Assembly (NCBI GenBank): GCA_002412865.1
Contig: DHVW01000018.1
Coordinates: forward strand, 84,517-148,516
DNA: 64,000 bases
DNA from: Sulfurovum sp. UBA5198
GTDB taxonomy: Bacteria > Campylobacterota > Campylobacteria > Campylobacterales > Sulfurovaceae
Direction of reading: 5' to 3'
Shown here: positions 6,442 to 15,720 of the stretch, piece by piece
Layout: every line of letters starts with the position of its first letter
Position numbering within the stretch: position 1 is the stretch's first letter
The notes under the pieces: model-generated
Told to the model about the DNA's origin: nothing
Database searches by the model: none
The model's input: the letters and a program-made list of their open reading frames with translations, nothing else
Made by a program: the position numbers and the translations under genes

Positions 6442-9015
6442 TTATTTTACCATTGCATTTAGTGACTCTGCACTTACCTTGTCAAAGTTGAGGTAGCTAT
6501 ACACTTTAGCTCTGTTTTTATCATCAATTTTCTTAGTAACTATGCTCATATACTCTTCTTTTGTAGGTATTTTACCTAGAAGTGCCACAACTGCTGCAAC
6601 TTCAGCTGAACCAAGATATACTTGAGTATCTTTTCCTAGACGATTATCAAAGTTTCTAGTACTTGTACTAAATACTGTATTGCCTTTTGTTGCTTGAGCT
6701 TGGTTACCCATACATAATGAACATCCAGGGATTTCTGTTCGTGCACCTGCAGTGCCAAAGATTGCATAGTAGCCCTCTTCGATTAGAGTCTTCTCGTCCA
6801 TTTTCGTAGGTGGCACAACCCATAGTTTTGTTCCTACAGTACCCTCGCCTTTTAGAACTTCACCTAATGCTCTAAATAATCCGATATTAGTCATACAACT
6901 ACCTACAAATACTTCTTGAATATCTTTTGGTCTTTTATCATCAGCTAATATTTCGCTCAATGTTGCAACATCATCTGGATCATTTGGACAAGCCAAAATT
7001 GGCTCAGTGATTGTATTCAAATCAATCTCAATAATAGCAGCGTAAACAGCGTCACTATCAGCCTCTAGTAACTCATGATTTTTGATCCACTCTTTCATTT
7101 TATCAGCTCTTCTTTGAAGAGTCTTTGCGTCCTCGTAACCCTCTTTGATCATCTCTTCTATTAGAGCAATATTTGAGCTTAAATATTCAGCTATTGGTTC
7201 TTTGTTAAGTTTTACTGTACACGCAGCAGCACTTCTCTCAGCACTTGCATCACTTAGCTCAAACGCTTGTTCACATTTTAAATCTTCAAGACCCTCAATC
7301 TCTAACACACGACCTGCAAAGATATTTTTCTTGCCTTTTTTCTCAACAGTCAAAAGACCATCTTTTAGTGCTTGATATGGAATTGCATTTACCAAATCTC
7401 TTAGAGTAATACCGTCTTGCATTTTACCTTTAAATCTAACAAGTACAGATTCAGGCATAGTTAGTGGCATCATACCAGTAACTCCAGCAAACGCTACAAG
7501 CCCACTACCAGCAGGGAAACTAATACCGATTGGGAAACGAGTATGGCTATCTCCGCCCGTACCTACTGTATCTGGAAGACACAATCTATTTAGCCATGAG
7601 TGAATTACACCATCACCTGGACGAAGGATAACACCAGTTCTACTAGTCCAAAAATCAGGCAAAGTATGCTGAAGGTCAATATCTGCTGGTTTTGGATAAG
7701 CAGCTGTGTGACAGAATGATTGCATAACCATATCAGCACCAAAGCCTAGAGCTGCTAGTTCTTTTACTTCATCTCTTGTCATTGGTCCTGTTGTATCTTG
7801 ACTTCCTACTGTTGTAGCTATTGGCTCACAATAAACACCAGGTTTAATACCAGCTACACCACATGCCTTACCTACCATTTTTTGAGCCAAAGTAAAGCCT
7901 TTGCCATCATCGTTTGGTTGCTCTGCTACCATAAATGTTTCACTTGCACCAAGTCCCAATGCTTCTCTTGCTTTTGCAGTTAAACCTTTGCCTATAATCA
8001 AAGGTATTCTGCCACCAGCTCTCATCTCATCAGGTAATGTATTTGGAGAGATAGTAAATGTAGATACAGTTACACCATCTTTTTCTATAATACCTTCATA
8101 TGGTTTTACCGTAATAACATCACCAGTCTCAAGCGCATCTACATTCGCTTCAATAGGCAAACAGCCACTATCTTCTGCTGTATTAAAGAATATAGGAGCA
8201 ATGATACTTCCTATAACTACACCTTTTGTTCTTTTATTGGGGATGCCATCAATGTCTTCACCCATATGCCATTGAACTGAATTAATACCTGACTTTCTAC
8301 TACTTCCAGTACCTACAACATCACCAACATAAACAAGTGGGTTACCTTTTGTTTTAAGTTCGGCCATTTTTTCTAATGGTTTTTCCATTTTTGAACCAAG
8401 CATTGAATTTGCATGAAGAGGTATATCGGCTCTTGTAAACGCTTCACTTGCTGGGCTTAAATCATCTGTGTTTGTCTCACCTGGGATTTTATATACAGTT
8501 AGAGTAATCTCACGAGCTAATGAGGGACTATTTGTGAACCATTCAGCTGCTGCCCAAGACTCGATAATCTCTTTAGCATAGCTATTGCCTGCATCCATTA
8601 ACTCTTTTACATCATTAAATGAATTATATACTAAAATTGTATTTTTCAATTCAGATGCTGCAGCACTTGGTACTTCTGAGTCACTATTGCTTAATGCTTT
8701 TATAAGTGGGTCTACATTAAATCCACCTAGCATTTTTCCTAAAATTGTTATGGCATGAACCTTACTTATGGCATCACATTTTACTTCATCTTGAACGATT
8801 GCATTTAAAAATGCGGCCTTTACATAAGCAGCATCATCAACGCCAGCTGGTACTTTGTTTTCGATAAGGTCTATAAGAAACTCTTTGTCTGCCGAATTGT
8901 TTACTTTAAGTAGCTCTACTAGTTCTGCAACTTGTGACGCAGTTAACGCTAATGGTGGAACGCCGAGCAATGCACGCTCACTTGTATGTTTTTTATAATC
9001 TTCAATAAGTGCCAT
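6442..9015 (-). CDS. acnB: Aconitate hydratase B
   Basis: The 857-residue enzyme interconverts citrate and isocitrate in the cytosol for the (oxidative or reductive) TCA cycle. The order of parts is that of AcnB: an N-terminal HEAT-like domain (MALIEDYKKHTSER...), the swivelling domain next (GDVVGTGSSRKSG), then the [4Fe-4S] domains with SFCHTAAYPKP, GGDSHTRFP and the cluster cysteines in PGCSLCMGNQ. The start is placed at 9015, where AAGGAT precedes the ATG and the sequence begins as the family does. An in-frame ATG 14 codons upstream would add a hydrophobic tail not expected in AcnB. The gene has its own upstream region after the ftsK-operon terminator. AcnB apo-protein is also known to bind RNA in other bacteria. 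Confidence 0.97.
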   Translation of the reverse strand: MALIEDYKKHTSERALLGVPPLALTASQVAELVELLKVNNSADKEFLIDLIENKVPAGVDDAAYVKAAFLNAIVQDEVKCDAISKVHAITILGKMLGGFNVDPLIKALSNSDSEVPSAAASELKNTILVYNSFNDVKELMDAGNSYAKEIIESWAAAEWFTNSPSLAREITLTVYKIPGETNTDDLSPASEAFTRADIPLHANSMLGSKMEKPLEKMAELKTKGNPLVYVGDVVGTGSSRKSGINSVQWHMGEDIDGIPNKRTKGVVIGSIIAPIFFNTAEDSGCLPIEANVDALETGDVITVKPYEGIIEKDGVTVSTFTISPNTLPDEMRAGGRIPLIIGKGLTAKAREALGLGASETFMVAEQPNDDGKGFTLAQKMVGKACGVAGIKPGVYCEPIATTVGSQDTTGPMTRDEVKELAALGFGADMVMQSFCHTAAYPKPADIDLQHTLPDFWTSRTGVILRPGDGVIHSWLNRLCLPDTVGTGGDSHTRFPIGISFPAGSGLVAFAGVTGMMPLTMPESVLVRFKGKMQDGITLRDLVNAIPYQALKDGLLTVEKKGKKNIFAGRVLEIEGLEDLKCEQAFELSDASAERSAAACTVKLNKEPIAEYLSSNIALIEEMIKEGYEDAKTLQRRADKMKEWIKNHELLEADSDAVYAAIIEIDLNTITEPILACPNDPDDVATLSEILADDKRPKDIQEVFVGSCMTNIGLFRALGEVLKGEGTVGTKLWVVPPTKMDEKTLIEEGYYAIFGTAGARTEIPGCSLCMGNQAQATKGNTVFSTSTRNFDNRLGKDTQVYLGSAEVAAVVALLGKIPTKEEYMSIVTKKIDDKNRAKVYSYLNFDKVSAESLNAMVK

Positions 9016-9086
9016 GAAAAATCCTTTGTGTAATAATATTATAGATAATATCCACAATGAAATAAATTAGTGATTAGAAGAGCTAT

Positions 9087-9125
9087 AAAAGTCACAAACT
9101 ATAGTTTACTGTATAGATTTGTGAC
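9087..9125 (-). terminator. Rho-independent terminator of the ftsK operon
   Basis: A long inverted repeat (GTCACAAA/CTATA arms, one bulge, 8-base loop at 9091-9125) is followed on the minus strand by TTTTATAG. It starts ten bases after the stop of the small gene downstream of ftsK and before the acnB promoter region. Confidence 0.75.
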
Positions 9126-9134
9126 AAAATGCGT

Positions 9135-9536
9135 TTAGTCTTTAAGTTTTCTAAATAAATGAAATTTCTCTTTTTTGATTATTTTCTCAACATATTCTGA
9201 ATCAGCATTTTTAATAGGTCTCCATATTCCAGATGGCAACCTTACCTCAAGTTTCTTTTTACTTCTTAATTTTATTAATTTTTTGTACGGAATAACCTTG
9301 TCAACTGGAGAAAAATCCTCATTGCACAAATCAACATCATCCCTATAAAACATTGTTTGTTTTTTAAAGTTACCCCATCCAGGTATTCCATCTTCTGTAT
9401 ATGGAACTTCGTAACCATTTTTAAACTCAACCATCAATGAGTAATAGCTATCAGGAAAAATATCTACAATTTTACCTTTTCCAAATATAAGCCCATATAC
9501 CTTATCGCCTTTTTTGGCTTCACTAAAATATGCCAT
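9135..9536 (-). CDS. Uncharacterised 133-residue protein downstream of ftsK
   Basis: No family was recognised with certainty. The N-terminal third (GDKVYGLIFGKGKIVDIF...YSLMVEFKNGYEVPY) looks like a small SH3/Tudor-like beta-barrel, as in KOW or CarD-type modules. The C-terminal half is very basic (LIKLRSKKKLEVRLPSG, IIKKEKFHLFRKLKD), consistent with nucleic-acid contact. There is no signal peptide or membrane segment. The ATG has an AAAGGAAC site 14 bases after the ftsK stop, and a terminator follows, so it is the last gene of an ftsK operon. A link with chromosome segregation is possible but not shown. Confidence 0.7.
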   Translation of the reverse strand: MAYFSEAKKGDKVYGLIFGKGKIVDIFPDSYYSLMVEFKNGYEVPYTEDGIPGWGNFKKQTMFYRDDVDLCNEDFSPVDKVIPYKKLIKLRSKKKLEVRLPSGIWRPIKNADSEYVEKIIKKEKFHLFRKLKD

Positions 9537-9550
9537 TGTAGTTCCTTTTA

Positions 9551-11848
9551 TTATAATATTTCACGATTGCCTTTATTATTGGGGCTGCTTAAAACACCTT
9601 TGGCTTCAAGCTGTTCAATTATATTGGCTGATCTATTATATCCTATTTGTAGCTTTCGTTGCAAATAGGATATTGAAGTTTTACCATCAGTCATTATGAC
9701 ATCTTTTGCCTGTTCATATAGTGGGTCAAGTTCTCCAACCATATCTCCATTTGCACCTTTTGCACTGTTATTATCTGCTACCAAATAACTCTCATCATAA
9801 TCAGGAAGTCGTTGTGCTTTTAAAAACTCAACAATTTTTTCAATCTCTTCTTCACTATTCCATGGAGCATGAAGTCGCACTAAACCAGTTGATCCAGGAG
9901 GCGTAAAGAGTGCATCTCCTCGTCCAAGCAGACTTTCGGCACCCATCGCATCAAGGATTACCTTGGAATCAATTCTCTGACCAACTCTATAACTAAGCCG
10001 TGAAGGCAAATTTGCTTTGATAAGTCCAGTAACAACATCTACGCTTGGTCTTTGTGTTGCCACGATTAGGTGGATTCCACTAGCTCTTGCCATTTGAGCC
10101 AATCTTGCTATTGAATACTCTACCTCTTTGCCACCATTCATCATCAAATCAGCAAGCTCATCAATAACTATTACGATATATGGAAGTGCGTCAGCTGTGC
10201 GGTTTTTTGTAACTTTTTCATTATAATTTTCAATATTTTTGGTACGGTTTTCTGCCATAAGCACATATCTTCTCTCCATCTCTCTGACCATATTTGCCAA
10301 AGCTGCTATTGCTTTTTTTGGTGATGTAATAACTGGTGTTATCAAGTGTGGTATGTCATTATAAATAGAAAACTCAAGCATTTTAGGATCAATCATCATA
10401 AGCTTTAGTTGGTCTGGGTCATTACGATATAAAAGTGATAAAATCATAGCATTTATACCTACGGATTTGCCACTTCCTGTTGTACCTGCTATTAATAAAT
10501 GTGGTAGTTTTTTAATATCTGTAATAAATGGTTTGCCAACAATATCCATACCCAACGCAACTGTTAGTGGTGATTGGGACTCTCTAAAAAGTTTGCTTTC
10601 TAAAATATCTCTTAGATAAATTGTTTCTATTGTCTCGTTTGGTATCTCTATCCCTACTACATCACGCCCTGGGATTGGTGCTTGAATTCTAATAGTTTCA
10701 GCACTTAGAGCCATAGCTAAATCATCTTGAAGACCTAATATCTTTGAAATCTTCACATGAGGTGCTGGCTTAAACTCAAAAGTAGTAACAAGAGGTCCTG
10801 AATATGTTCTTACAACATCACCCTCTATATTAAACTTTTTGAGTTTATCTAGTAAATCTTTTATTTTTCTATCTATCTCGTCTTCATTTATTTTTTTAGT
10901 ACTTTTAGGTGCTTTTGTTAAAAATTCTAATTTTGGTAGCCTAAAATTCTTTGGTGCTGCAACCACACCTTTATCTATATGTGACAAGATTTTGGCATTC
11001 TCTTCTAGCTCTTCGATTATTTCCACTCCAGATGATGCTTTAGGAGCTATTTTCCTATGCAAGCTTGAAATGTTAATATTATCTTCAACCTTTACATCTT
11101 TAATAAATGTTTGTTCTACCGCTTTGGTTGCTTCTATACTTTGACTTAGAATATTTTGACTTTCATACTGTTTGCTTTCTTCGTCCAAAGAGTATTTTAT
11201 TCCTCTTTTTATATATGATGGTGTATCAAAATCATCCACACTATTTCGTTCTATATTCTTTTGCTTATTAATAGTCTTATTATCTTTTTCCTCTGTTTGA
11301 CCAAAAGGGTTATTAAATAATTTTACCATCCAATCTATAATCGGCTGTAGTGATAAATTACCAAAATCCATTGAGCTAAAAATACTACTCTCATCTGAGT
11401 CAAATTTATTTTTTATACTATCAGCAAAATCTCTCCAACTAAAATTATCATCTACTACAAAAACGGCTCCAAGCACAGTAAGCATTAGCCAAAACATCCA
11501 TACACCAGCTAAACCAATATATGGCAATAATACACCAACTAATATAGAACCTACTTTTCCTGAATTTGGCATATCAAACAGCATGCCACCAAGTAAAATA
11601 ATAGCAAAAAACAGGACAAACCAACCAATTATAAAATCAATCCGTTTTACCAAGTATCTATTTTGATATACTTGATACATTGGGTACATCAAAAGAAATA
11701 AAATTATATAACCTACAAAACCAAAAAGATACAAATTGGCATCACCAAAAACTGATCCAAACTTTCCAACGAGAGCCGTATCATGAAAAATTGTTGAAAA
11801 CGCACCATACAATAACAATATGGCACCTATGATTACTACTATTCTCAC
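9551..11848 (-). CDS. ftsK: DNA translocase FtsK
   Basis: The 765-residue protein couples chromosome-dimer resolution to cell division at the septum. About four transmembrane helices fill residues 1-135, followed by a short variable linker (to about 270) and then the alpha/beta motor. Walker A is HLLIAGTTGSGKS, Walker B is VIVIDELADLM, and a winged-helix gamma domain at the C-terminus (DGKTSISYLQRKLQIGYNRSANI) would read KOPS sequences. The linker is much shorter than in E. coli, as is usual in this phylum. The start codon is GTG at 11848, with TGGAGT seven bases upstream. The small gene at 9135-9536 follows after 14 bases. Confidence 0.96.
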   Translation of the reverse strand: MRIVVIIGAILLLYGAFSTIFHDTALVGKFGSVFGDANLYLFGFVGYIILFLLMYPMYQVYQNRYLVKRIDFIIGWFVLFFAIILLGGMLFDMPNSGKVGSILVGVLLPYIGLAGVWMFWLMLTVLGAVFVVDDNFSWRDFADSIKNKFDSDESSIFSSMDFGNLSLQPIIDWMVKLFNNPFGQTEEKDNKTINKQKNIERNSVDDFDTPSYIKRGIKYSLDEESKQYESQNILSQSIEATKAVEQTFIKDVKVEDNINISSLHRKIAPKASSGVEIIEELEENAKILSHIDKGVVAAPKNFRLPKLEFLTKAPKSTKKINEDEIDRKIKDLLDKLKKFNIEGDVVRTYSGPLVTTFEFKPAPHVKISKILGLQDDLAMALSAETIRIQAPIPGRDVVGIEIPNETIETIYLRDILESKLFRESQSPLTVALGMDIVGKPFITDIKKLPHLLIAGTTGSGKSVGINAMILSLLYRNDPDQLKLMMIDPKMLEFSIYNDIPHLITPVITSPKKAIAALANMVREMERRYVLMAENRTKNIENYNEKVTKNRTADALPYIVIVIDELADLMMNGGKEVEYSIARLAQMARASGIHLIVATQRPSVDVVTGLIKANLPSRLSYRVGQRIDSKVILDAMGAESLLGRGDALFTPPGSTGLVRLHAPWNSEEEIEKIVEFLKAQRLPDYDESYLVADNNSAKGANGDMVGELDPLYEQAKDVIMTDGKTSISYLQRKLQIGYNRSANIIEQLEAKGVLSSPNNKGNREIL

Positions 11849-11993
11849 TGAGACTCCATTAAAACAATTTTATATCTAGAATTATATCAAAAATTACTGT
11901 TATGACATCTGAATGCTTCAAATTGCAATATAAATATTGTATTCTTCAACAATTTTTAAGCACTATTCATGTAATATTTCAACTGCAATTTAT

Positions 11994-12077
11994 GCCTCGG
12001 TGGTGGAATGGTAGACACGCTAGACTCAAAATCTGGTGGGCTTGCTCGTGTCGGTTCGAGTCCGACCCGGGGTACCA
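11994..12077 (+). tRNA. tRNA-Leu (anticodon CAA)
   Basis: A complete cloverleaf is present: acceptor GCCTCGG paired with CCGGGGT, D arm, anticodon loop CTCAAAA giving CAA (reads UUG), a long class II variable arm, T arm GTCGG-TTCGAGT-CCGAC, and an encoded CCA end. It is 23 bases upstream of tRNA-Gly on the same strand. Confidence 0.95.
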
Positions 12078-12100
12078 TTTATTGCAAAACTTTTTTGGAT

Positions 12101-12175
12101 GCGGGCGTAGCTCAGGGGTAGAGCATAACCTTGCCAAGGTTAGGGTCGAGAGTTCGAATCTCTTCGCCCGCTCCA
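12101..12175 (+). tRNA. tRNA-Gly (anticodon GCC)
   Basis: The cloverleaf has acceptor GCGGGCG/CGCCCGC, anticodon loop TTGCCAA giving GCC, T loop TTCGAAT and an encoded CCA. It probably shares a transcript with the preceding tRNA-Leu. Confidence 0.96.
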
Positions 12176-12214
12176 TATAATTATAAAATCAATACTAATC
12201 TAATATTTTATCAA

Positions 12215-13141
12215 TCAAATTTTAATATCACTACTCAAAAACTTATCTTTTAGTATAAACGAAAATGACGAACCACTACCCTCAACACTAGAAATTTTAA
12301 GTTCACTATCATGTAACTTTAATATTTGTTTTACTATTGAGAGTCCTATTCCCATAGAATTATCCCAATCATGAGTACCAGAGCGATAGAATTTTTTGGT
12401 TATTAGTGCAATATCTGCCTCACTAATTCCAACCCCATCGTCTAATACAAAAACTGACTTATCTGTAATGTTGACCACAACATCACCCAAAGAGTACTTT
12501 AATCCATTCTCTATGATATTTTGCATAACAATCCCTATCAAAAGCTTATCAGCCTCCACAATAGAATCATCACTATTTATTGTAATATTTCGGTTGCTAT
12601 ATTTTTCCTTAAGCGAGGCAACTGTCTCATTCGCGAGTTCCTTTAACGAAAAACTCGTAGTATCAAGCTTTGCACTTTTACTCTCAAACTTATTCCACAG
12701 TATCAGCCGTGCTAATACCTCTTCAATCTTTTGGCTGTTAGTATATATTTTTGATAAAAATTTTGCTCTGAGCTTACTATCTATTTCACTATCATCATTA
12801 AGCGTTTGTGCATATCCCATAATAACTGATATAGGATTACGGAATTCATGAGCAATCGCAGAAATCATATCATTTCTCTGACGATTTTTTATCTTTATTT
12901 TGCTATCCATCTTGTGTTTAAATCGTCTTTTTTTTCTATATTTCTCATCCAATACTTCTCTGATGAATTTAAAGTTCAAATAAATAGAAGCTGTTGCTCC
13001 TGCTATTACAAAAGCAGAGATTATCAAAAAATCATTAATAGAAATATCAAGAATCCAAAAAATCAAAAGCAGTACAATGACCACAGAAGAAAAAGAATAA
13101 GATACATATTTTAAAATATAACTCTTATCTCTTTCATTCAT
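12215..13141 (-). CDS. Membrane sensor histidine kinase
   Basis: The 308-residue kinase has two N-terminal transmembrane helices (about 12-31 and 37-57) with almost no periplasmic loop, so it probably senses a membrane or cytoplasmic cue. The HisKA box AIAHEFRNP carries the phospho-acceptor H98. The ATPase domain shows the N box (QNIIENGLKYS), G1 (LDDGVGIS) and G2 (SMGIGLSIVKQI). No response regulator gene is adjacent, so it is an orphan in this window. It is the last gene of the ftrB-rhodanese-dapE-trx operon, three bases after the thioredoxin-like gene stop. A redox or envelope signal is a guess from that context. Confidence 0.88.
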   Translation of the reverse strand: MNERDKSYILKYVSYSFSSVVIVLLLIFWILDISINDFLIISAFVIAGATASIYLNFKFIREVLDEKYRKKRRFKHKMDSKIKIKNRQRNDMISAIAHEFRNPISVIMGYAQTLNDDSEIDSKLRAKFLSKIYTNSQKIEEVLARLILWNKFESKSAKLDTTSFSLKELANETVASLKEKYSNRNITINSDDSIVEADKLLIGIVMQNIIENGLKYSLGDVVVNITDKSVFVLDDGVGISEADIALITKKFYRSGTHDWDNSMGIGLSIVKQILKLHDSELKISSVEGSGSSFSFILKDKFLSSDIKI

Positions 13142-13144
13142 TAA

Positions 13145-13543
13145 TTATCGCTTGCTTGCTTGTGAGGCATCTTTGAGATAGCTCATAAAGTCATATGTCT
13201 CAACATATCCTAGTACAGTAGCCAAAACTTTTTTACTTGGAGCTATAAAAAGTATTGTTGGTACACCAGCAACGGCTGGAAAACTTTTTAGCAATTGAGG
13301 ATTGTCTCTATTGAGCTTCACTGGCACATATTTGGCTAGTGCTTTTATCACTTTAGGATCTAAAAGGGTGGTTTCATGCATCTTGTGGCACCATCTACAA
13401 TTATCACTTTCAATCATTATCATAATATTTTTTTTCTCTACTTTTGCCTTTAAGATTGCAGTATCTAGACTGGTTTCCCATTTAAGTGAATCTGCACTAA
13501 CTATCGACAATGCCAAGCTTAATATCATTATTATCTTTTTCAT
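13145..13543 (-). CDS. Periplasmic thioredoxin-fold protein (CRWC motif)
   Basis: The 132-residue protein has a signal peptide (residues 1-17, cleavage after VSA) and a thioredoxin_7-type fold. The redox motif is C49-R-W-C52 in SDNCRWCHKM, and the cis-Pro is in AGVPTILF. Similar domains (the DsbD C-terminal domain, SoxW-like proteins) handle thiol-disulfide exchange in the periplasm. The ATG overlaps the dapE stop (ATGA), and the histidine kinase follows after three bases. No partner such as DsbD is in the window. Confidence 0.82.
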   Translation of the reverse strand: MKKIIMILSLALSIVSADSLKWETSLDTAILKAKVEKKNIMIMIESDNCRWCHKMHETTLLDPKVIKALAKYVPVKLNRDNPQLLKSFPAVAGVPTILFIAPSKKVLATVLGYVETYDFMSYLKDASQASKR

Positions 13544-14649
13544 TTTTCATCTCCAATTGTATCTATTAATTCTCTAAACACATTATAAAGTGTCTCTATC
13601 TCATCCACTCCAACTTTCTCGTTTGGTGCATGTATTGTATCATTTATCACACCAAATTCTAGCACTTCAACTCCATATGGAGCGATAAATCTAGCATCGC
13701 TTGTGCCTCCAGCCGTAGATAGCTTTGGCAATATACCACACTGTTTCTCAATTGCACTACTCAATCTAGTGACCAATAAACTATTCCCATTAGTTATAAA
13801 TGGGCTTGCGGTTTGTGAGAGTTTTAGAGTAAAATCTAGACCATTAAATTTACTATTTATGAAATTCTCAATGTCATCTTGCGTAGTTTTGGTCGAATTT
13901 CGTACATTAAACATAAGTTTTAAAGAATTTGGCGTAACATTGGTTACCTCATATCCTGACCTAATATCTGTAATAACTAGTTTACTAGGTGCAAAATATT
14001 TATCTCCACTATCCAAGTCTACTCCGGCTATTTGCTCAATTATATGAGCTATTTGGTGAATAGGATTGATTGCTTTCTCTGGATATGCTACATGTCCCTG
14101 TTTACCTTTTAACTCCAATATGCCGTTAATTGAGCCTCTTCTACCGACTTTTATAGCATCACCAAATACACTTTCGCAAGTAGGTTCAGCCACCACACAG
14201 TGAGTTGGCATAAGATTTTTACTTTCTAAATATTCTAGCATAATCTTTGTACCAAATAACGCTTCGCCCTCTTCGTCAGTTGTAAGCAAAATAGATACTC
14301 GCCCATTAAAGTTTTTTGTGTTCCTAACGGCTTCCACAAATGCTGCAACGCCACCTTTCATATCTTGCGTACCTCTACCATATATGAAACCATCTTTTAT
14401 CATTGGCACAAATGGATTTGTATTCCAGCCATCCCCAGCAGGAACCACATCAATATGACCAGCGAAACATAGATGAATATCACCTTTGCCATACTGTTTG
14501 GTAAAAAAAACATTTTTAACATCATTTTGGTTGCAATAAATAGCCTCAAAATCACTTAAATATGATTCTAAATATTCAAATGCACCGTCATCTAACGGTG
14601 TTGGCGTTTGAAAACTAATTAATTTTAAAAGCAAATCAACACTATTCAT
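13540..14649 (-). CDS. dapE: Succinyl-diaminopimelate desuccinylase
   Basis: The 369-residue M20-family enzyme removes succinate from N-succinyl-LL-diaminopimelate in the lysine and cell-wall pathway. The di-zinc site is visible: FAGHIDVVP (His and Asp), GTQDMKGG (bridging Asp), TTDEEGEA (catalytic and metal Glu pair), VVAEPT (Glu) and NDTIHAPNE (His). Length is standard. Its start overlaps the rhodanese stop by one base (TAATG), and its stop overlaps the next gene. Confidence 0.95.
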   Translation of the reverse strand: MNSVDLLLKLISFQTPTPLDDGAFEYLESYLSDFEAIYCNQNDVKNVFFTKQYGKGDIHLCFAGHIDVVPAGDGWNTNPFVPMIKDGFIYGRGTQDMKGGVAAFVEAVRNTKNFNGRVSILLTTDEEGEALFGTKIMLEYLESKNLMPTHCVVAEPTCESVFGDAIKVGRRGSINGILELKGKQGHVAYPEKAINPIHQIAHIIEQIAGVDLDSGDKYFAPSKLVITDIRSGYEVTNVTPNSLKLMFNVRNSTKTTQDDIENFINSKFNGLDFTLKLSQTASPFITNGNSLLVTRLSSAIEKQCGILPKLSTAGGTSDARFIAPYGVEVLEFGVINDTIHAPNEKVGVDEIETLYNVFRELIDTIGDEK

Positions 14650-14978
14650 TATATTCCTCTAACGATTTTGCCAGCATATGATATGATGCCACCTACATGA
14701 TTGGCAACATTTTTATGCCCATTACTTTCAAATATTCTCTCTATTTGACCACTTCTGTTACCAGAACGACATGTAAAAATAATCTGCTTGTCAATATTTT
14801 CATTAAAAAACTCTTCGACCCATTCTCTAAAAGATGACATTGGCAGATGCGTATCAACACCGTCAATCCGTCCAGCCTCATATTCATGGTACTCTCTAAC
14901 ATCCACTAATATGAAATTAAGAAGACCTGCTTTTCTATCATCAAGCATTTTAACCAAATTAGTAGATGTAACATTCAC
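14649..14978 (-). CDS. Rhodanese-like domain protein
   Basis: This is a single-domain rhodanese of 109 residues. The opening LVDVREYHEYEAGRIDG and the active loop C70-RSGNRS are intact, so persulfide transfer is possible. There is no signal peptide, so it is cytoplasmic. It lies between the ferredoxin-thioredoxin-reductase-like gene and dapE, with a four-base gap and a one-base overlap. It may pass sulfur in concert with its redox neighbours, which is inference. Confidence 0.88.
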   Translation of the reverse strand: MNVTSTNLVKMLDDRKAGLLNFILVDVREYHEYEAGRIDGVDTHLPMSSFREWVEEFFNENIDKQIIFTCRSGNRSGQIERIFESNGHKNVANHVGGIISYAGKIVRGI

Positions 14979-14981
14979 GAT

Positions 14982-15317
14982 TTAGCCTTCGTAATTTTCA
15001 CTATATGATTTTGAGCAAAATATTCCACAATGACATTTTCCCTCATTAGGAATCTCCTCTTCAAGTGCAACCGTGCAGGGACAGGTTCTATTATCAGCAC
15101 TCACATGTTTGCCATTTTCTTCTACTACCATAAAACATGGACAAAATCTCTTGCCGTATAACATTTTATGTCTAGCTAGTCCCATGGTTACACCTTCGTT
15201 TACATCAGCAATTGGATGATATACAAATCCAAATTGATTGCAGACTTTATCCGTAAATTTTTTTGTTTTTTCTAATTCTGCTAAAAATTCTGCTGAACTC
15301 ATATCTATTTTTTGCAT
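14982..15317 (-). CDS. ftrB: Ferredoxin-thioredoxin reductase catalytic subunit-like protein
   Basis: The 111-residue protein shows the FTR beta pattern: CPC at 59-61, CPC at 79-81 and CHC at 95-97, plus C26 and C101. These would hold a [4Fe-4S] cluster next to a redox-active disulfide and reduce a thioredoxin with ferredoxin electrons. Spacings between the motifs are a little longer than in cyanobacterial FTR. No variable (alpha) subunit is adjacent. The ATG at 15317 has a good AGAAGGAAG site, and it leads the rhodanese-dapE-thioredoxin-kinase operon. The partner thioredoxin is unknown; the periplasmic thioredoxin-like protein downstream is in the wrong compartment. Confidence 0.85.
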   Translation of the reverse strand: MQKIDMSSAEFLAELEKTKKFTDKVCNQFGFVYHPIADVNEGVTMGLARHKMLYGKRFCPCFMVVEENGKHVSADNRTCPCTVALEEEIPNEGKCHCGIFCSKSYSENYEG

Positions 15318-15416
15318 TTTTCTTCCTTCTGAAATAATAATTATTCTATAGTTATAGCTTAAACAAATTTAATGTACAATTATAAAAATCAAAATAAGCT
15401 TCAAAAAAGGCAAATC

Positions 15417-15707
15417 GTGCAAATAGACCACACAGTTCTAGCAAAATTAGAAAAATTATCACACTTAAGAGTAGATGAAAATAAAAAAGATGAAATCATA
15501 AGTCAACTTTCTAGCATAGTTTCATATGTTGAAAATCTTAGTGAACTAGATACCGATAGCCTTGATGCGTCATTTTCTACACTAACTGGCGGAACACCAA
15601 TGAGAGAAGATATTCCAAAAAGCCAACCATCGGTTATCAAAAGTATACTTGCAAATAACAAAACTAGCAGTGATGATTTTTTTATCGTTCCTGCAATTAT
15701 AGAGTAA
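15417..15707 (+). CDS. gatC: Asp-tRNA(Asn)/Glu-tRNA(Gln) amidotransferase subunit C
   Basis: GatC is the small stabilising subunit of the GatCAB amidotransferase, which converts misacylated Glu-tRNA(Gln) (and Asp-tRNA(Asn)) to the correct aminoacyl-tRNA. The 96-residue product begins with QIDHTVLAKLEKLSHL, as GatC proteins do, and contains GGTPMREDI near the end. The start is the GTG at 15417 with AAAAAAGG upstream; an ATG 15 codons earlier would add an atypical tail. It heads a plus-strand run with pilT 13 bases on. gatA is far away (61580-62935), as is common in this phylum; gatB is not in the window. Confidence 0.9.
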   Translation: MQIDHTVLAKLEKLSHLRVDENKKDEIISQLSSIVSYVENLSELDTDSLDASFSTLTGGTPMREDIPKSQPSVIKSILANNKTSSDDFFIVPAIIE

Positions 15708-15720
15708 AGGTAAATAGACC

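Noticed and set aside
9016..9057. N-terminal extension of aconitase B
   Set aside because: The hydrophobic 14 residues are not family-like, and AAGGAT precedes the ATG at 9015.
11902..12180. Open frames on both strands around 11.9-12.2 kb
   Set aside because: They span the tRNA-Leu and tRNA-Gly genes and owe their length to the absence of stops in tRNA sequence.
15372..15416. ATG start of gatC 15 codons upstream
   Set aside because: GatC alignment and the AAAAAAGG site favour the GTG at 15417.
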